From contig DATKXU010000002.1 of the NCBI GenBank assembly GCA_035528905.1, positions 1 through 64,000 on the forward strand: 64,000 bases of DNA, given 5' to 3'. Positions 49,045 to 59,900 of the stretch are shown piece after piece (within the stretch, counting starts at the first letter, position 1; every line of letters starts with the position of its first letter). Source of the stretch: DATKXU01 sp035528905 (GTDB lineage Bacteria; Armatimonadota; UBA5829; DTJY01). The notes beneath the pieces are model-generated. The model worked only from the letters and a program-made list of their open reading frames with translations. It did no database searches and had not been told where the DNA came from. A program made the position numbers and the translations under genes.

Positions 49045-51699
49045 ATGGGTAGCAAGAAGGAAGCTCGTATGGGCGGCAGACTCCTGCTCGTCTTCCTTGT
49101 TCTCGTGTCTCTCGGCATAGCGCCGTTGGGGCACGCAGCTGGTGACGACGAGCAGATCGGGCCGTTCCGAGTGCCGGCGGGTGAGCTGCCGTGGACGGAG
49201 AACGAGGTTGCCCTCCTGTTGACGCCGTCTGCAACCGAAGCGGATGTGCAGGCGCTGAATGAGGAGTTCGGGAGCACGGTCGTGTTTGAAGGCAGATACA
49301 CGCCCGGTCTCTATAAGCTGTGGCTGCCAAGGCCTGTGGACAACTCCGTCCTGGCAGCGATGAACAGCAAGCCCTTTGTACTTGTGGCTGAGCGGGTTTA
49401 CAAGTTCTATCCGACCGCGGTGCCAGACGATACATATTATCCGGCGATTCACCAGAGTGACGATCCATCACGCCTGTGGGGGCAGTGGGCGCTTCAGCCC
49501 GACACGCTGTGGGACAAGCAGCATATCTACGCGCCGGAGGCATGGGACATCATTAAGGGAAAAAACGACGTGGTCGTTGCGGTCCTTGACACGGGAGTCC
49601 GCGACCGGGTGAGAGAGTCTGGAGACCATGTTGATAGGTTCCCACACCCGGATCTCGGCTACTATTGTCGCTATTGCCCCACCGACAGGGACCTGTATGC
49701 TGGCGAGGCGGCGGCCCCCGGCGTCAGGTGGGCCGGCAGGCTGCTGGTGGGCGAGGGATACGATTTCACATCGAAGGACCCCACCAGACGGGAGGATCCA
49801 TCCCCGTCGGAATCAACTAACATTGATGTCCTACGTGTTTCATGGCACGGCACCTGGGTGGCCGGAATCATCGCTGCAAAGACGAACAATTCGGAGGGTG
49901 TTGCCGGGCTTGCCTGGAGCGACGTGTGGATACTGCCGCTCAAGATATACCCGGACAGCGGCGCCTCCTTTGACCAGACGGCTCTCGTGGAGGCTTTGCG
50001 GTACTGCGTGGAGTGGAGGAGTTCAGCGATAGTCCAGGGTGCGAATCTTCGGGTTGATGTAGCAAACATGAGCTTTGGGGGCACTCGTCTGTCCTCGATG
50101 GTGCGCCACGCGATAGCGGAGGCCGCCAGCCGGGGCATCATCCTCGTTGCCTCTGCAGGAAACCAGGGAAACCTAGGCCCATATCCGCCATTGTATCCCG
50201 CCTCATTTGATCGGGTTATCGGCGTAGGCTCCACCGGCCCCAAGGACACGATTTCGGCGTGGTCCAGCCGGGGCAATGGGGTGGATATCGTTGCGCCTGG
50301 AGATGACATTGTGAGCACATGGTGGAGCAGGCAATGGGTGGACAACGACGGAATCAACCAGTTCTATCTGCTTCCGCGTTTTTGCGATCCAACCTTACCC
50401 AGACAGAACCCGCCGAGCAAGCCGCCCTCGGTCGGCGACCGGCAGGCCGACATCTGGGGGAATGGATACGGGCGTTATAGTGGTACTTCCGCGTCGGCCG
50501 CGATGGTGTCTGCGGCGGCTGGGCTGCTGCGTTCGCTTGACGTCCCGTCGAGCGACGTTGAGTTGATACTGCGCGAAACAGCGACGCCGACGGGCGTCGG
50601 CCGCCCGAATGACGCATATGGCTGGGGACTGCTGAACGTTTACAAGGCTGTCAGAATGGCTTGCATAGATGTGAGGGTACAGTCGCCCACGCAAAGCGGC
50701 ATCGTTCCCACCAAACGACCGAAGCTTCGTGTGGATTTCCGACACGCGGATCCTGAGACGATTTCCATATGGGTTGATCCGGTGGATAGCAACGCCGATG
50801 GGGTGCCCGACAACGCGCCGGTGCTGACTGGCACCGATCCCACATTCACCCCGTATTACTTCGTGGTGGATCCGGCAGCGGGGAAGTCTTATGTGGAGTT
50901 CGAATACCAACTGACGCCGGGAACACACACGATATATGCGAAAGCGCAGTCGGACATGGAGCTTGACACACCGCCTCCGACGCCGCTGACGGATGACGAT
51001 AAGGCGTCCTTCACGGTGGTGCCTCAGACGCTCAGGCGGGGCTGGCATCTCTTGTCTATCCCGTTCAAGTTCGATATAGGAACAACGCCGGAGGACTTGT
51101 TTTTCGGCAACATTGGTATGCTCGCGCGGTGGCACTATGCCAATAGCACTTCTGCCGAGTATGCCATCTATAGTCTGGATGGCAGCAGGACGGACCCGGA
51201 GGCGAGCTTCGCGCCCCCGAGCGTGCTGGATGAAGCATGGCGGCTTGAGGAGAAGGTGGTGCATCCATTGGGCCTGCCATTTGATGCTACACCGCCGGCC
51301 GGTCTTGGCTACTGGGCGTATCTAGCCGAGCCTATCGAATTTCCCGAGTGGAGCGGTGAGGCTGTGGATAAAGTACCCTACGTGATATCGCTTTACCGCG
51401 GGTGGAACATGGTTGGCAACCCGTTCCCCTTCATGATTGATTGGGGGAGCGCAGTGGTGGAATACGCGGGGATGCGAGCGCCTGTTGCCGAAGCTGTCCA
51501 GAATGGGTGGCTGTTCGCCTACACCTTCAGGTACGATAACATATACCGTCAGTACACATCGGGGCGCATTGACGGTTCGACGATGAGGCCGTGGGAGGGG
51601 CAGTGGGTGAGAGTCCTGGCCCGCGGTCCGAATGGGTGGCCTGAGCCGGACCTCAAACTCATTGTCTCGCCAAATCCGTATACGGGCATTCCGCGTTAG
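49045..51699 (+). CDS. Secreted subtilisin-like (S8) serine protease
   Basis: 884 aa. A signal peptide (LLLVFLVLVSLGIAPLGHA) and an I9-like prodomain-sized segment lead to the catalytic domain: Asp in VVVAVLDTGVRD, His in SWHGTWVAGIIA, oxyanion Asn in VASAGNQGNLG and Ser in YSGTSASAAMVSAAAG. A linker with an Asp-rich VDPVDSNADGVPDNAP motif may bind calcium. The last 210 residues form the paired beta domain shared with its two downstream neighbours (GWHLLSIPFKF, GYWAYL, GWNMVGNPFPF, WVRVLARG). It probably processes or anchors at the cell surface. Confidence 0.92.
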   Translation: MGSKKEARMGGRLLLVFLVLVSLGIAPLGHAAGDDEQIGPFRVPAGELPWTENEVALLLTPSATEADVQALNEEFGSTVVFEGRYTPGLYKLWLPRPVDNSVLAAMNSKPFVLVAERVYKFYPTAVPDDTYYPAIHQSDDPSRLWGQWALQPDTLWDKQHIYAPEAWDIIKGKNDVVVAVLDTGVRDRVRESGDHVDRFPHPDLGYYCRYCPTDRDLYAGEAAAPGVRWAGRLLVGEGYDFTSKDPTRREDPSPSESTNIDVLRVSWHGTWVAGIIAAKTNNSEGVAGLAWSDVWILPLKIYPDSGASFDQTALVEALRYCVEWRSSAIVQGANLRVDVANMSFGGTRLSSMVRHAIAEAASRGIILVASAGNQGNLGPYPPLYPASFDRVIGVGSTGPKDTISAWSSRGNGVDIVAPGDDIVSTWWSRQWVDNDGINQFYLLPRFCDPTLPRQNPPSKPPSVGDRQADIWGNGYGRYSGTSASAAMVSAAAGLLRSLDVPSSDVELILRETATPTGVGRPNDAYGWGLLNVYKAVRMACIDVRVQSPTQSGIVPTKRPKLRVDFRHADPETISIWVDPVDSNADGVPDNAPVLTGTDPTFTPYYFVVDPAAGKSYVEFEYQLTPGTHTIYAKAQSDMELDTPPPTPLTDDDKASFTVVPQTLRRGWHLLSIPFKFDIGTTPEDLFFGNIGMLARWHYANSTSAEYAIYSLDGSRTDPEASFAPPSVLDEAWRLEEKVVHPLGLPFDATPPAGLGYWAYLAEPIEFPEWSGEAVDKVPYVISLYRGWNMVGNPFPFMIDWGSAVVEYAGMRAPVAEAVQNGWLFAYTFRYDNIYRQYTSGRIDGSTMRPWEGQWVRVLARGPNGWPEPDLKLIVSPNPYTGIPR

Positions 51700-51736
51700 G
51701 GAAAGAGCTGGTCTCGCGCATGTCAAGGAGGTAAGC

Positions 51737-53851
51737 ATGTCTATGCCGGGCACAAAATCCATCCGCATAGCTGTTATTGCCGTAATCGTTTGCGGCATCG
51801 TTGTCGGTCGAGCCGCTGCCCAAGAAGATGATAGCGGCCCTCCGGTGGTGGTCACCGCCGAGAGCCCGTACATAGCGCTTGCCATAGGTGTGACTGGGCA
51901 GTTGTCAGGCCTTGCTCTCGGGCACACCATGACAAAATCTACTCCGTGCGTGGGCGGCCGGTTTCATATCTGGAATATCGAAGGCGATCCGACGACTTTG
52001 ATAGACAACTCGTGCTTCATTAACTGGTCGTCAGTTAAGCCTCCTGGCCCGGGCGACAGATGGGGCTCCTGGGAGATCATGGTTGACGCGGTGTCGTCGA
52101 ACCTGGATAACCCCGAGCGCGTTTGGGCGGTGTTTGACAACGATGATGGCGGCTCCGATAACGGACGTACCGCAATCTGGGGAGAAGGCACCGATGGCAA
52201 CTGGAGTATTTCGCCTCGCGTTCCTACTAATAGAAACGCCATCTACGCTGTGTGGTATCCCGCCCCGCAGAATGGCATATCGCCGACCACTCTGAACAAG
52301 GTCTCCGTGCTTCGGCCGGTCGTCCGATGTGAGTTGGACGCCAGGGTCATGCGCGATACCATCCGCTTCAAGTGGACCCTAAAGAACGAGGATACGATTG
52401 ATCACATGGTTGGGATGAAGGTGGTTGCAGACCTCACGCCGACGCATCTCGAGGACGGCGGTACCCGGGAACTGCGCAACATCGTGAGCATCCCCGGCAG
52501 CCCCCTGCTTGAGAACCGCACCCTCCTGTCCGGTACTGAGATTCCGCCAGCGATCGAGTTGTTCAACTCCCAGTCGGATCCGGTTCACTCCATACGGCTG
52601 ATCTTCAAGGGTCAGGGCGCGACGCCGCCGGACAGGGTCAGCATTGATGACTGGTACATTGTTGGCGGTCAGGGGTGGTCGTACTGGTTTGGCGGCCTGG
52701 GACAGGACCCATGGAGAACGTGGCAGTACAAGCCGATTGAGTACGACTACATTGATGATGTTGCCTACGGTGCATTCTGGAAACCTCGGAGACTCCTGCC
52801 CGGGCAGAGCATGACGGTTATTCACTATATCGGTATCGCCTGTGCGACGTCTGACTTCACCAAGCCTACCATGGATTCGCCGGAGTACGTCGCCGCCGTC
52901 CAGGGGCCGAGGGCGCTGAAATACTACATGGAAAACGGTGTCGGCCAACTGTATCCGAACCCCATGACGATATCGGCCTACCTGGACAATACAGAGAAGT
53001 ATATGGATCTGCAGAACGCAACCTTTACCCTGACCCTTCCGCAGGGACTTACGCTGGACTCGTCGGAAGGTGGCCAGTACACCAAAGGCCTGAGCACAAT
53101 CCCCGCGCGACGTGAGGGAAAGGTCTCATGGCAGGTAGTACCGGACGGAAGCCGATCAGGGATCCTGAATTACGGGGTTTCATTTAGCTGCGGACCCGTG
53201 GGCGCGACCAGCGTGAGCAGACAGGTCGTCATTCCTGCTACGGAGCAGCAGCCGCTCTCGGCGGGGTGGCAGATGATGTCGGTGCCGTTCCAACTGGCTG
53301 ACCCGGATCTGCAGACAGGTCTCGGGCTGCTACCCGGCGCCGTCCTATGGAAATACGACCCCCATCTCCAGCAGTACGTGTATGCGGAGAAGGTCGAGCC
53401 GGGCGCCGGGTATTGGCTGAGCCTGCCGGTGGCGCAGAGCACCACGATGACACCTGGCCAGTACACGCCTATACCCTGGGGGGGAACGCAGGGATATCAC
53501 ATACCGCTCCAGGTCGGGTGGAATCTGGTGGGCAATCCTTACCTCTATGCAATCACAATCGGAGAGACCAGGTTCTATCACCTGGACTATGGTGTACTCG
53601 ATTACCAGCAGGCTGTGGCACGCGGGTTGATCAGCAGAACGGTGTTCTGGTGGGATCCTGTGTTTCGGACATACAATTGGAACAAATACGGCGAGCGAAG
53701 TATGCAGATCAAACCGTGGCAGGGCTACTGGCTGAGGGTCATGCGTCCGGGTCTGACCTTAATCATGAGCCCTGTTTCACAGATCGGCGCCGGCCTTGGA
53801 GGAATGCCCGAACCGGGTGAGGGTGTGCCGCCTGTCCCGCCCGTGCCATAA
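51737..53851 (+). CDS. Secreted protein with paired beta domain
   Basis: 704 aa from ATG 51737 (AAGGAGGT, the best Shine-Dalgarno in the locus). Signal IAVIAVIVCGIVVGRAAAQ. The body is beta-rich with no catalytic motif: about residues 60-330 resemble large carbohydrate-binding or beta-sandwich modules, and about 400-500 contain an Ig-like fold (TFTLTLPQGLTLDS). The C-terminal 190 residues are the paired domain (GWQMMSVPFQL, AGYWLSLP, GWNLVGNPYLY, GYWLRVMRPG). It starts 37 bases after the subtilase stop, so it is probably in the same operon. Confidence 0.7.
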   Translation: MSMPGTKSIRIAVIAVIVCGIVVGRAAAQEDDSGPPVVVTAESPYIALAIGVTGQLSGLALGHTMTKSTPCVGGRFHIWNIEGDPTTLIDNSCFINWSSVKPPGPGDRWGSWEIMVDAVSSNLDNPERVWAVFDNDDGGSDNGRTAIWGEGTDGNWSISPRVPTNRNAIYAVWYPAPQNGISPTTLNKVSVLRPVVRCELDARVMRDTIRFKWTLKNEDTIDHMVGMKVVADLTPTHLEDGGTRELRNIVSIPGSPLLENRTLLSGTEIPPAIELFNSQSDPVHSIRLIFKGQGATPPDRVSIDDWYIVGGQGWSYWFGGLGQDPWRTWQYKPIEYDYIDDVAYGAFWKPRRLLPGQSMTVIHYIGIACATSDFTKPTMDSPEYVAAVQGPRALKYYMENGVGQLYPNPMTISAYLDNTEKYMDLQNATFTLTLPQGLTLDSSEGGQYTKGLSTIPARREGKVSWQVVPDGSRSGILNYGVSFSCGPVGATSVSRQVVIPATEQQPLSAGWQMMSVPFQLADPDLQTGLGLLPGAVLWKYDPHLQQYVYAEKVEPGAGYWLSLPVAQSTTMTPGQYTPIPWGGTQGYHIPLQVGWNLVGNPYLYAITIGETRFYHLDYGVLDYQQAVARGLISRTVFWWDPVFRTYNWNKYGERSMQIKPWQGYWLRVMRPGLTLIMSPVSQIGAGLGGMPEPGEGVPPVPPVP

Positions 53852-53920
53852 AGCCGGCGGAGTACAATGCTTGATGTTTGACCGCGTTCGTCACTCGAGT
53901 CCGGGTGTGGAGGTTCGTAC

Positions 53921-56900
53921 ATGCACAAGCTCTCTAACTTGAAGTTGGCCTTGGCATTGGCAGCGGTGACACTCGCTGCAGGCCCGAGCTGCCTTGCGCA
54001 GTCCCTGAGCGATGTAAGCGTGAAGCCCACAGCGGCAACTGCGAATTCTATATTCCTTTTCAAGGTTACGTGGGACCGTGGCAGCGAAGACAACGAAATC
54101 CAGACGCTGACCCTGAAAGTAGCCAAGATAGAGGTTTCGTGTCCACTGCCGACAGAGGCTGGGGAATGGAAGGTCGAAGTCAAGGTAAGCGGCGGTCTCG
54201 CCCTGATGTATGACCCGTGCCCGGAGGATCCGTCCATTCTATACTGTTCAGGCCTGCGGGCGAAGGAGTATGACCCTGACCACGCTGATGACTACGGAAA
54301 GCCGGACGACGTCAAGTTCACATGGACGGCTGAGTACACGGACAGTGAAGGGGAGACGCAGACGGTGAGTTCGTCGGAGGGGACGGTCACCGTGCACGAC
54401 TCGTTCTACTTTTGGCCTGCAGGGTCTTTTTCCCCTATAGACAAATATGGTGGTGTGCGGGGCGATCGGGACTTCCTCACGTCATACCCGTTCCAGTGGC
54501 CGAACAAGGACGTTTATATAGATCCTCTCCATGTCACCCCCTACGTAGAGCAGTTCCCCGACGATGGCACGTCGTCCAGCGACTATACCTTTCGCATCCA
54601 TTACATCAATGTAGATAACAGCGCGCCGGTCCCCTGGCTGGAATGGGGGGACGACGTCTGGGCGCCAAGCGCCGAGCGTCACGAGCGTACCGGTGTGATG
54701 CTCTATTTGGACCGCGCCGACGTGGCTGTCCCTGGTTTCAAGCCGCATTTCATGTACAGAGAGGACTACGAGGATGTAAGCTATGGGACTGAAGTAGGTG
54801 TCAAGCATATTCTCCGCGTGGTGCCGGTTGGCGACACAATACTAAGGAGCGGCGGGGACGACTGGATATGTACCTGGCCGTATAGGCGCCCGTATGAGAC
54901 AGGCCCGGACGGGATTCGCCGGTGGCCCTACTACGTAGCCTTGTCCCCCGGTGTATACCACTACTTCTTTGCCTGCAGTGACGACGACATCTCGCAGGCC
55001 GACAATCCGTCGGGGCTTGACGATAAGTCGCCGTACCGGCCGGCAAGTAGTACCTATTCTCAGTACGATCCATTCTATGGCTCGCACCAGATAGGCTTCA
55101 ATACCGGGCTCTACCTGGACAAGCCCACGTACTTCCCGGGGCGGTTCTTCCCTTTCCTCAATTCGCTCACATACCTATACGATTCGTGGGCGTGGGGCGA
55201 CGCGGCGATCCAAACGCATCCTAGGGTGGACCCGGGGCTTGGAGCCTGCTTCGAGAACGGCCGCCGCACTATCAGCGGCTTGAATGTTTACGAATATCCT
55301 CTGGGGGGCTCGCGTTTCCTGGGAACGCTCTACCCGTACAGGAGCGCAGTCAATCCGATGATAGCGAACCAGGGCAGCTGGAATTGGCGCATGTGGGCCG
55401 AGTCGGCTGCCGTCTCCGCTTCCACGCTGTGCGAGTTCAGGGTTGTCTATAAACAGTCCCAAGGCAAGCCGCCTGTGGGCGTCTGGCTGTGCATGAACAA
55501 TGGCAACTTCGCGAACCCCTACAACCCAACTGCGCCGACCAAATACGAAATGAAGTCGGTGCACCGCGACAGCGACCCCTCGGCAGACGAAATCAAGAAT
55601 GGGGTTGTCTACAAGGTCACCCTAAACGCCGGGCAGAAGTTGGGTACCGGGCCGCACTACTACTGGTTCGAGGCGGGCGACGGCACCAGAGTATGCCATT
55701 ACCCGAGGCGCCCGGACGAGATCATATACAACGGCGGCACTTTCAATGACTACTACGTCCCGAAGATCGAGGCGCCGGATCCCCTCGACCCTTTGGCGCC
55801 CTGGCTTCCCGTTGACAACGACGTCATAAACGGCCCTTATGTCAACAACAAGCCCGTGTTGAGCGGGATGAGCTTGACCCCCGGTTCCGGCGTAGCAGGA
55901 ACCGACTTCGTGTTTCGTGTGACGTATTCGGACGCGGACGGGCAGCGGCCTTACACCGCGTATCTTGTAATCAAGCCGGAAGGGTCGGCGACGGAAGAGC
56001 GCTACAGCATGCAGAAGGGCGCCGGCACGGATTACATCACGGGTGTCCAGTATTATTTGAACACTGCCAGCCTGGCGGGTCTTGCCCTCAAACCAGGGGT
56101 CACCTACACGCACCGGTTCGAGTTCACGGACGACTGGGGCCGGCAGACGGACCCGAACGATCTGAGGGTAGGCGAGACGACAACTACGGGCTGGATTTCT
56201 GGACCGGTCATAACAGCGAACACAGCGCCTGTGCTGTACGGCGGCAAGGTAGAGTCGAACGATGGGTCGAATAACGCCGCGACTATGTGGAACTACCGCG
56301 TTACTTACAAAGATGTGGACAACCAGCCGCCCGCATACGTGAAGCTCTACATCGGGCGGAAGGATACGACGGGAGAGCTTGTGTGGGATGCCGGGCATGG
56401 GATGGACGAAGCCATGGCAAGTGACAGGGTGTTCAGCGACGGCAAGGAGTACGTCTATTCCACGCGCCTGGACCAGAGCACTGATCCGTATTACCACTGC
56501 TTTGTCGCGGCGGATGCCTCGACAGCGATGGCCCAGTATGACGCCACCACGTCGCCCAGCGCCCACACGATATGGGAGCCTGTCGAAGTTCTCAGCGGCT
56601 CCGGCAAAGTATACGAGTTTGCGCACAAACCCGTTGTTGGGAACCTGTCGGTTCCCGAGTTGCCCGGTATGTACACGAACCCGTCCATTTACGTGGGCGG
56701 CACACTCACGACGAATGTCACCATAGATCTGCTGCAAGGCACTGTCACGTTTGCGAGTGCTCCGACCGGCCAAGTGACCGCGAAATACTGGTTCGGCGTG
56801 CAAGGTCCGGATGAGGTGGTTGCGAACACGCCGCCTGCACTGACGCTCGGGAAGGTTGTTCCCACGACCGGATCGAGCACTACTCTATTCACATTTTCGG

Positions 56901-59900
56901 TGCGTTACACGGATACCGATGGGTTGAAGGGCCAAGCCCCGGAGTACTCGCGTCTGATCCTGGATGGGCGGGCGGAGGCGCTCACCAGCAAGGCCGGCAG
57001 CTACAAGGAAGGCGTGACGTACGAGGCCCAGATGAACCTTGCAAACGGCGTTCACAAGTTCTACTTCGAGGCTTCGGACGGCGCTGGGTATGCGGTCTTC
57101 GACGCCGGCACTCCAAGCTCGAGGTCGTCCGGCGCTCCCATCGCGCCGATCACGCCGATCACAGGGCCGTATGTCAATGACCGACCAATCCTCTCGAATG
57201 GTCTGGTAACCCCGAACAACCCGCTGGGACATAGCACCGCGCAGCAGTTCGTCTACACGGTTAAGTATAGGGATGATTCCGGGGACGCGCCGGATGCCGG
57301 CTACCCGGTCGTCTATGTAGATAACGCGAGTGAAACGGCCTATGACGGCACCGTGACCGCCATCGGCGCAACCGCAATAACCGATGACTCGCAGAACTGG
57401 ACTGTAGACCAATTCAAAGGTATGCCTATGCAGTTCACCAGCGCAGGCCCGAAGGCAACCTATCAAGTCTTTACCATCGGGAGCAATACCAGCAATACGT
57501 TGACGATCCTGACAAGTGATCTCGTTGACGAGTTCGGTGTCAAGGTCGGCGATGAGTTCAGCATCGGCAAGCTCATCATGACGAAGGTCGATGCCGACGA
57601 CAGCGACTACCTCGGGCCCGGAGGAGTGGATTATCAGGCGATCGTGCCGGGCCTCGGCGTAAGCGTCGGCCTTCTGCCGAACGATGTGCATACCGCTCAT
57701 TTCAGGTCGAACACGAAAGAAATACTTGTAGGTCCGACGGACGCGGCGACCAGGGACACTACTCTGAGATTCCCTGCAGCGTCGGAGTTGCAGGGCCCGA
57801 AGGTCTCAATACAGGCGCCGGCGGGCAACGAACCCCCGACGTTAAGCAACGCCTCGCATACGCCGTCGCGGGGTACGGCTTCCACGGTGTTCACTTTCAA
57901 GGTGACGTATGCTGATCCGGACGGTGATGCGCCCACGGTGGATCCCATCAACAAGGTTGAGGGATTTGTCAGGGTTCTCATTGATGGAGCGCCTCACGCT
58001 ATGACGCCGCCGGCCTCGCCGGATTATACCGCGGGCGCCGAGTTCACGTATTCATCCACTCTGAGTCCCGGCAAGCGCAACTATCACTTCGAGGCGTCGG
58101 ATGGCTGGGCAGCGGTCAGGCTGCCGGTGTCCGGCGAGCTGACTGTGACGGTCAACTACCCGCCGGCTCTGGGCGAACCTTCAATCACGCCTGTGCGCGG
58201 GAACACGGGTATGTCCTATGTGTACAGCGTCAAGTACGTTGATCTGAACAACGACGCGCCCACATCGGTCAAGGTAGTCATAGACGGCCAGGAGACGGAC
58301 ATAACGGACTGCATGGTGGTGGTGCCGGGCGGCACCTATGCAACCGGAGTAGTGTACCGATATACGCTGCCGGGCGGCAGCCTCACAGAAGGGTCTCACA
58401 CCTATTACTTCAGGGCGGTGGACGCGCTTGAGGCCGCAACGCCCACCACTCAGATGGATGGCCCGTCCATCTACTCAAACTCCGCCCCGGCTTTCAGTGA
58501 GGCGGACGTGTCCCCGGCTAGCGGATGGAACACGGACACGTACACCTACTCAGTTGTCTATAGTGACCCCGACGGAGACGGTCCGGAATACGTGAAGGTC
58601 TACGTAGACAACGCGGACGCTGATGTGATGGTGAAGGATCCGAATGAGAACGACTTCGTGACGGGCGTCACTTACAGATTCCAGAAGCAGGGCCTCGGCC
58701 CTGGGTCGCATACGTATTACTTCAAGGCTTCCGATTATCTGGATACGGTTAGAGATCCTGCGTCAGGCGAGTACAACGGGCCGATTGTGACTGGAAGGCC
58801 GACTGCAACCATCACAATACGGTGCAGCGCATCGCCGATGGTGGGCCAGGCGGCAATCATAAGCGGCACGGTCAGCCCCGCAATGGCAGTGCCTTTGACG
58901 ATCAAGTTTACCAGGCCGAGCGGCACAAAGTTCGAGCGATCGGTGAGCTCTCAGGCGAATGGGAGCTATTCACTCTCCTGGACGCCTGAGTTAAATGGGA
59001 CATGGAAGATCTCGACCGCCTGGGCGGGAGGAGGAGATTATCTCCCGAGCAGCTCATCCGAGCTCACCGTAGTGGTAGCTGGTCCGAGTTTGACCATCAC
59101 CGGGCTTCATATGATCTCCCTGCCGCTGCAGCCGAGTATCGGTTATCCCGAGGGATGTTTCGGCCGCATACCGCCATTCGCGTTGGCGAAATGGCAGCCT
59201 TCATCCGGCGCATACAAGCTCTACTCGCTGCTGCCTGGTTATGCGTCGGATTACGACTTCCCGCTGATTGCTGCCGGCCAGGCATACTGGATCAAGACTC
59301 TGGAGCCCAAGGTGATCGCTCCCAGCGGCAGTCTGGTCAGCACCACTTGGTCCTTCAGCATACCAATCGAGGCTGGCTGGAACCAGATAGGCTATCCGTT
59401 CCTGCAGGAAACAGTCTGGGGCAATCTGCAGGTCAGATACAACGCTCAGACCGTCAGCCTAGCGACTGCTCACGCAAATGGCTGGGTTCGCGAGTATGCG
59501 TGGACGTATGATCCAAGTATCAGGAACTACAAGCTCGTTGATGCAAACCGAGTGGGAGCGGACCGGACAATGCGCCCATGGCTCGGCTACTGGGTGAGAG
59601 CGTTGGTTGACTGCCAGCTAATAGTTCCGTCTCCTACAGGCGGGGGAATCGAGCCGCCGCCACCGCCGATGGGCGGGCAGCCCTTGGGTCTCTCTGAGCA
59701 TGGGATAGAGGGTGCAGATACATACCGCCCGCGCGAGTGGACAGTCCGCATGATCGCCACTAGCGGCGAACTGCAGGACAGCGCCTACTTCGGCCAGAGT
59801 TCCTCGAAGCCTGAGCGGATCGAGAGCCCGCCGTGTTTGGAGGGCTATGTGGATTTGTACTTCACCGATGATGAAAGGGACGGCATCTATGCGGCTGATG

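Noticed and set aside
55622..56803. 393-aa minus-strand frame in the giant Ig-protein gene
   Set aside because: Antisense shadow of the Ig repeats.
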